From an uncultured Sulfurovum sp. (GTDB taxonomy: Bacteria; Campylobacterota; Campylobacteria; Campylobacterales; Sulfurovaceae), in NCBI GenBank assembly GCA_947313765.1, contig CAMZNQ010000244.1, positions 1 to 8,860 of the forward strand: DNA of 8,860 nucleotides, given 5' to 3'. The translations under genes were made by a program, and so were the position numbers. Of this stretch, positions 5,334-8,860 are shown in pieces; the stretch's first letter is position 1, and each line of letters opens with the position of its first letter. A model generated the notes under the pieces. The model saw nothing but the letters and a program-made list of their open reading frames with translations. It was not told the origin of the DNA and ran no database searches.

Positions 5334-6541
5334 TATTTATCTAAATTATAGCTTGAATGTAATGTCCGAACTGCTAACTCTGCATACTTCTCTGCAATAA
5401 TCATGGAGACTTTAATCTCAGAAGTAGAAATCATCTCTATATTTATATTTTCATCTGCTAATGCACAAAATGCTGTAGCAGCTACACCTGAATGAGACTT
5501 CATTCCAACACCAACAACCGATACTTTACATACAGAATCATCTAAATCCATTCCACCAATATCATGGTCAAATGCCTCAATAACAGCTTTTGCCTCTTCC
5601 AATTCAGAAGCAGGAACAGTAAATCCAAGATTTGTTGTTCCGTCAGTAGTAGAGGCATTTTGAATAATTACATCTACATTTACATTCTTCTCTGCCAACT
5701 TAGAGAAAATTTCTGCAGCAATACCTGGTTTATCTGAAACCTCTCTGATTGTTACTCTCGCTTGATTTCTATCTAGTGCAATACCACTTACTAAAACTGC
5801 TTCCATACCTTCTGTCTCCTCTCCAATTACTGTTCCTTCTGCATCAGAAAAAGAACTTTTTGCTACTATTTTAACTTTTAACTTTTTAGCCAACTCTACT
5901 GAACGATTTTGTAAAACTTTTGCTCCAAGTGAAGCTAATTCTAACATCTCATCATAAGAGATAAAATCCATCTTTTTAGCTTTTGGCTCTATTCTTGGGT
6001 CTGTTGTATAGATACCATCAACATCACTATAAATCTCACAAGCATCTGCATCTAATGCACCTGCTACAGCTACTGCTGACAAATCTGAACCTCCACGACC
6101 AAGAGTTGTGACTGAACCAAATCTATTGACTCCTTGAAATCCTGCTAGAACAATAACTTTTCCCTCTCCAAGCTCTTTTTTCATTGCTGTTGGGTCTATT
6201 GATTCAATTCTTGCATAGGTGTGATTGCTATCTGTAACAACTCCTGCTTGACGACCTGTCATTGCAATGGCAGGAACTCCCCTATCTTGCAGAGCAATAG
6301 ATAGAAGTGAAGCTGTTACTCTCTCTCCTGAACTTAAAAGCATATCCATTTCACGTTTTGCAGGAGTTTTTGAAAAGTGTTGAGCATAAGATATTAGCTT
6401 ATTTGTCTCTCCACTCATTGCAGATACAACAACAACAATATCATTACCCTCTCCTCTTGCTTTTGCAACTCGTGTTGCTACATTCTCTATTCTCTCTAGG
6501 CTTCCTACGCTTGTTCCACCATATTTATGTACAATTAACAT
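5333..6541 (-). CDS. lysC: Aspartate kinase with two C-terminal ACT domains
   Basis: It phosphorylates aspartate, the first step to lysine, diaminopimelate, threonine and methionine, so it also feeds cell-wall synthesis. At 402 residues it is the usual monofunctional class without a homoserine dehydrogenase domain. The kinase domain shows KYGGTSVG (6-13), VVSAMSGETN (38-47), SSGERVTASLL (70-80), TLGRGGSDLSA (146-156) and YSDVDGIYTTDPR (171-183). Two ACT regulatory domains follow, with ARVTIREVSDKPGIAAEIF (261-279) and CKVSVVGVGMKSHSGVAA (338-355), so feedback inhibition by lysine and/or threonine is expected. The ATG at 6541 lies within the end of rppH (17-nt overlap), with AAGGA 10 nt upstream. 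Its stop overlaps the hobA start. An internal Met246 with AGGAG in front could produce a separate regulatory subunit, described separately. Confidence 0.95.
   Translation of the reverse strand: MLIVHKYGGTSVGSLERIENVATRVAKARGEGNDIVVVVSAMSGETNKLISYAQHFSKTPAKREMDMLLSSGERVTASLLSIALQDRGVPAIAMTGRQAGVVTDSNHTYARIESIDPTAMKKELGEGKVIVLAGFQGVNRFGSVTTLGRGGSDLSAVAVAGALDADACEIYSDVDGIYTTDPRIEPKAKKMDFISYDEMLELASLGAKVLQNRSVELAKKLKVKIVAKSSFSDAEGTVIGEETEGMEAVLVSGIALDRNQARVTIREVSDKPGIAAEIFSKLAEKNVNVDVIIQNASTTDGTTNLGFTVPASELEEAKAVIEAFDHDIGGMDLDDSVCKVSVVGVGMKSHSGVAATAFCALADENINIEMISTSEIKVSMIIAEKYAELAVRTLHSSYNLDK
5804..5820 (-). promoter_or_regulatory. Candidate internal ribosome binding site and start in lysC (beta-type subunit)
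   Basis: On the coding strand AGGAG (5820-5816) lies 9 nt before the in-frame ATG of Met246 (5806-5804). Starting there would give a 157-residue protein, 5806-5333, made of the two ACT domains only and beginning MEAVLVSGIALDRNQARVT. Alpha2-beta2 aspartokinases of Bacillus and Corynebacterium make such a beta subunit from an in-frame start at the equivalent place, just before a similar MEEAVLTG-type sequence. The purine-rich codons here (Gly-Glu-Glu) could also create the site by chance. Confidence 0.4.
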
Positions 6542-7019
6542 TAACTATATGTCCTTCCCTTATGAAATGTTCTATCACGCGTCTATATACGTGTCTTTTA
6601 AAATATGTTGCTTTTTTTAGCAACTGTTTATACTCTACATAGATGTAGTCTTCAAACTCAGGTTCGTGGTAATCATCTAGTTTTACTTTAGCACAATTAT
6701 GTAATTGAACTAAAAAATATCTCTGTCTTTGACCATCAAATGGATACATTTTTCTAGCAACCGAACCAACAGGAAAATCATATTTTATCCAATATGGATA
6801 CTCTGCTAGAATATCTACATCACAACAACCTATCTCCTCTTTTAACTCACGAAGTAGTGCCTCTTGAGGAGTCTCCCCCTCATCAATTCCACCTTGTGGA
6901 AATTGCCACGTATTCTTAATGTCAGAACGTTTAGCTAAAAAAAATTTACATTTCTCTGGATAATCTGAAGAGAGTATAACAGCTGCAACATTTGGGCGAT
7001 AACGCTTCTTTGTTGCCAT
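6525..7019 (-). CDS. rppH: Nudix RNA pyrophosphohydrolase RppH
   Basis: A 164-residue Nudix hydrolase with the full Nudix box GGIDEGETPQEALLRELKEE plus IGC at 43-65 (G-x5-E-x7-RE-U-x-EE-x-G-U; Glu58, Glu61 and Glu62 bind metal). YRPNVAAVIL (7-16) and WQFPQGG (38-44) mark it as the RppH/NudH type, as does GQRQRYFL (96-103). RppH removes pyrophosphate from 5'-triphosphate mRNA and so opens it to 5'-monophosphate-dependent decay; the H. pylori protein (formerly an 'invasion' protein) has this activity. Related enzymes also cleave diadenosine polyphosphates. It is the first gene of the operon and overlaps lysC by 17 nt. The ribosome binding site is weak (GATGAG). A T8 run on the coding strand near codons 26-28 is slippage-prone but encodes ordinary Phe-Phe-Leu. 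Confidence 0.92.
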   Translation of the reverse strand: MATKKRYRPNVAAVILSSDYPEKCKFFLAKRSDIKNTWQFPQGGIDEGETPQEALLRELKEEIGCCDVDILAEYPYWIKYDFPVGSVARKMYPFDGQRQRYFLVQLHNCAKVKLDDYHEPEFEDYIYVEYKQLLKKATYFKRHVYRRVIEHFIREGHIVNVNCT

Positions 7020-7048
7020 TTAAATCACTCATCTTTCATCATTATTTC

Positions 7049-7062
7049 GATAAAATTCTATC
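7049..7062. promoter_or_regulatory. Overlapping divergent -10 boxes between rppH and hemW
   Basis: The near-palindrome GATAAAATTCTATC holds TAAAAT on the plus strand (7051-7056) and TAGAAT on the minus strand (7060-7055). Each is one mismatch from TATAAT and would give leaders of about 27-28 nt for hemW and the rppH operon. Only 71 bp separates the genes, so both promoters must fall here. No -35 elements are evident. The two boxes share two bases, so they could not be melted by two polymerases at once. Confidence 0.35.
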
Positions 7063-7090
7063 CAAAATTTTATTAATAAACGGTGTATCC

Positions 7091-8152
7091 ATGCTTCTAT
7101 ATATTCATATCCCCTACTGTGACTCCAAATGCCACTACTGCTCTTTTAACTCCTATGTAGATAAATTTGATACACGAAAAAATTATATGTTAGCTTTAGA
7201 GAAACAATTAATTTACGAATTGAAGTTATTTAAAGCTACAAAAGAGAGTATAGAGACCATCTTTATTGGTGGGGGAACTCCATCAACCATTAACCCATCT
7301 CTTTTTAAACCTATATTTAAAACTCTCAAACCTTTTATTAAAAGTGATGCAGAGATAACAACAGAAGCAAACCCAAACTCTGCTACAAAAGAGTGGTTAG
7401 AGGGGATGTACTTGTTAGGAGTAAATAGAGTCTCATTTGGAGTACAAAGTTTCAATAGAGATAAACTAAAAGCACTAAATAGAAGTCACTCTCCAAAAGA
7501 TGCCATAGATGCCATACACAATGCAAAAAAGATTGGATTTAAAAATATATCTTTAGATTTAATCTATAACTATACAGGAGATACCAAAGAGCTTTTATCA
7601 TCTGACATAGAAGAGGCATTCAGACTTCCAATAAACCATATTTCAGCCTATGAACTAACCATTGAGAGTGGAACAAAATTTGCAAACACACCAAAAGTAC
7701 GCCAAGAAGATGATGAGTTAGCATTCTTTGTAGCAGATGAGATTAAGAGACATGGATTTACCCATTATGAGATTTCAAATTTTGGAACATATCAAAGTCT
7801 ACACAATAAGGGTTATTGGAGTTTAAAAGATTACATAGGCATAGGTGCTGGTGCAGTAGGATTTAAAAAAGATAGTAGATACTACCCAACAACAGACATA
7901 GATAGATACATAGAAGAGCCTTTAAATATTCACAAAGAAGAGATAAGCAATGATGAACTCTTAACTGAAAAACTATTTTTAGGCTTACGTTCAAATATTG
8001 GAGTTGATGAAAATATTTTAAATGAAGAGATGAAAAAAAGAGCCGATTTTCTAGTAGAGAAAGAGAAACTCTCTAAAGAAAATGGCATATATAAAAATAG
8101 AAACTATTTTATTTCTGATGAATTAGTTCTCTATATTGAAGCTATTTGCTAA
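7091..8152 (+). CDS. hemW: HemW-type radical SAM haem chaperone (HemN-like)
   Basis: A 353-residue radical-SAM protein. Cys10, Cys14 and Cys17 (CDSKCHYC) hold the 4Fe-4S cluster; the residue two after Cys17 is Phe19, where true HemN coproporphyrinogen dehydrogenase has a fourth Cys. GGGTPS (60-65) contributes to SAM binding, and HNKGYW (238-243) is the HemW-specific HNxxYW motif. HemW binds haem and is thought to pass it to respiratory proteins; older annotations call it oxygen-independent coproporphyrinogen oxidase. I chose the ATG at 7091 because homologues begin with a short LYIHIPYC lead. An upstream in-frame ATG at 6992 lies inside rppH and adds 33 residues unlike the family. The Shine-Dalgarno is poor (ACGG). 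It is divergent from rppH and overlaps the convergent mltB end by 30 nt. Confidence 0.88.
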   Translation: MLLYIHIPYCDSKCHYCSFNSYVDKFDTRKNYMLALEKQLIYELKLFKATKESIETIFIGGGTPSTINPSLFKPIFKTLKPFIKSDAEITTEANPNSATKEWLEGMYLLGVNRVSFGVQSFNRDKLKALNRSHSPKDAIDAIHNAKKIGFKNISLDLIYNYTGDTKELLSSDIEEAFRLPINHISAYELTIESGTKFANTPKVRQEDDELAFFVADEIKRHGFTHYEISNFGTYQSLHNKGYWSLKDYIGIGAGAVGFKKDSRYYPTTDIDRYIEEPLNIHKEEISNDELLTEKLFLGLRSNIGVDENILNEEMKKRADFLVEKEKLSKENGIYKNRNYFISDELVLYIEAIC

Positions 8153-8860
8153 ATTCATAGATTTAACATTTTGAGCAATTAGATGAATTGCCATTCCGTA
8201 AGAGGTGGAGTGGTTGTATTTGGTTAAAACTCTAAAGTTTCTACCTCCCATCCAAATATCATCATGAGTGCTGTTTCTATTTTTCAGAAGATAAGCTTTT
8301 GACTCATTGAACGGTTCAGTTGGTCGTATGCCCATCTTAGCTAGATATTTTACAGAGTATCTCTTTTTGTAGGAGGTTTTTAATTTAGTGAAACGTTTTC
8401 CTGAAAAGTTGGTAGGTACAGCAACCACACCACCTTTAACCCACCCTTTTTTGTGCATAAAGTGAGCAATAACCCCAATAGCATCTTCTAAATCCCAAGG
8501 GTCTTTGACTCCGTCACCATTGTAGTCAACCATAAAACGTCGTTGGATAGAGGGCATCTGTTGAACAGCCCCCATTGCTCCTGCGAATGAGCCATATTGG
8601 GTGTAGATGTCTCGGTTCTCTTCACGCATGAGCAAAAAGAGGTTTTTAAGTTCAGCATTGAACCATTTATGCATTCGGTTTTTGTGAAATCCTAACGTAG
8701 CTAAAGAGTCTAAGACTCTATAGTTACCCGTGTAGGTTCCATATTTACTCTCAACCCCCATGAAGCCTACAATGTAGTCCATGTCAATACCATACTCATC
8801 TTCGGCACGTTTAAGTGTTCTGTAGTACTTCTCTTTAAATTCACGGGCTAACTGCATGGT
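8123..8860 (-). CDS. mltB: MltB-type lytic murein transglycosylase, 5' end cut by window edge
   Basis: The frame is open to the right edge; the ATG at 8857 is probably internal, since the usual MltB N-terminal lipoprotein/signal part is missing and the preceding codon is also open. The enzyme cleaves the MurNAc-GlcNAc bond of peptidoglycan, forming 1,6-anhydro-MurNAc ends in the periplasm. Visible motifs: YGIDMDYIVGFMGVESKYG, whose Glu (codon 8752-8750) is the catalytic acid; RVLDSLATLGFH; FNAELKNLF; GSFAGAMGAVQQMPS; a calcium-loop-like DYNGDGVKDPWD as in Slt35; and DAIGVIAHFMHKKGWVKGG. The family's QFMPS is QQMPS here. The C-terminal 90 residues, with GYxMAxH-like YGMAIHLIA near the end, complete the domain. 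The gene converges on hemW with a 30-nt overlap and no visible terminator. Confidence 0.9.
   Translation of the reverse strand, partial: TMQLAREFKEKYYRTLKRAEDEYGIDMDYIVGFMGVESKYGTYTGNYRVLDSLATLGFHKNRMHKWFNAELKNLFLLMREENRDIYTQYGSFAGAMGAVQQMPSIQRRFMVDYNGDGVKDPWDLEDAIGVIAHFMHKKGWVKGGVVAVPTNFSGKRFTKLKTSYKKRYSVKYLAKMGIRPTEPFNESKAYLLKNRNSTHDDIWMGGRNFRVLTKYNHSTSYGMAIHLIAQNVKSMNLANSFNIEN

Noticed and set aside
6307..6642. A 111-residue Leu-rich plus-strand frame across the rppH-lysC junction
   Set aside because: It is antisense to two strongly conserved proteins, has low-complexity Leu/Ser content and no ribosome binding site evidence.
6937..6944. A8 (T8 on the coding strand) tract near the 5' end of rppH as a phase-variable switch
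   Set aside because: Eight bases is short for the G/C-type switches of this phylum, it encodes a natural Phe-Phe-Leu of the Nudix fold, and rppH is the head of an operon with essential genes.
6992..7090. An upstream ATG at 6992 that would extend hemW by 33 residues
   Set aside because: It overlaps the first codons of the divergent rppH gene, and the added residues do not resemble HemW N-termini, which begin just before the YIHIPYC segment.
7213..7455. An 80-residue minus-strand frame inside hemW
   Set aside because: It is antisense to the conserved radical-SAM core and has no independent support.
1..8860. Mobile element, defence system, CRISPR array or RNA gene
   Set aside because: No transposase, integrase, toxin-antitoxin pair, direct repeat array, or tRNA/rRNA-like sequence was seen; composition is uniform and the genes are core functions.

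Overview
The window is AT-rich, densely coding DNA from a bacterium. The gene content points to the Campylobacterota (former Epsilonproteobacteria), most likely a Sulfurimonas/Sulfurovum-like or related free-living member. The strongest indicator is hobA, which encodes a DnaA-binding factor known only from this phylum. It lies in the order rppH-lysC-hobA-holB-folP, which I recall as conserved in Helicobacter pylori (HP1228-HP1232), with a hemN/hemW-type gene nearby as there. The unusually short delta-prime subunit and the N-terminally extended dihydropteroate synthase fit the same lineage. No mobile element, rRNA, tRNA, CRISPR array or phage gene was seen.

Layout, left to right. (1) Positions 1-282, minus strand: the 5' end of ligA (NAD-dependent DNA ligase), cut by the window edge. 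(2) 283-453: divergent intergenic region with a perfect 15-bp palindrome and candidate promoters. (3) 454-903, plus: small secreted NlpC/P60 cysteine peptidase. (4) 2248-900, minus: a two-gene unit of a Sir2-family deacylase and a SanA-like DUF218 membrane protein, joined by a TAATG stop/start overlap. (5) 2249-2348: compact divergent promoter region with two mirror-image extended -10 boxes. (6) 2349-3116, plus: an uncharacterised lipoprotein with a six-cysteine C-terminal cluster; its last 107 bases are antisense to the end of folP. (7) 7019-3010, minus: the five-gene operon rppH-lysC-hobA-holB-folP, in which every junction overlaps or is 1 nt apart. (8) 7020-7090: divergent promoter region with overlapping candidate -10 boxes. 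(9) 7091-8152, plus: hemW, a radical-SAM haem chaperone. (10) 8860-8123, minus: an MltB-type lytic transglycosylase, 5' end beyond the window.

Functionally the central operon combines mRNA 5'-end processing (RppH), aspartate-family amino acid and DAP synthesis (LysC), replication initiation (HobA), the clamp loader (HolB) and folate synthesis (FolP). The flanks have a cell-envelope theme (NlpC/P60, SanA, MltB, lipoprotein) plus LigA, Sir2 and HemW. All three convergent gene pairs overlap at their 3' ends (4, 107 and 30 bp), so the genome is strongly compacted here.

Most of the window is ordinary housekeeping DNA. I see no convincing wholly new multi-gene system. The points most worth a second look are the Cys-cluster lipoprotein and its long antisense overlap, an internal start in lysC that would give a separate ACT-domain subunit, the symmetric divergent promoters, the palindrome upstream of ligA, and the altered substrate loop of FolP.
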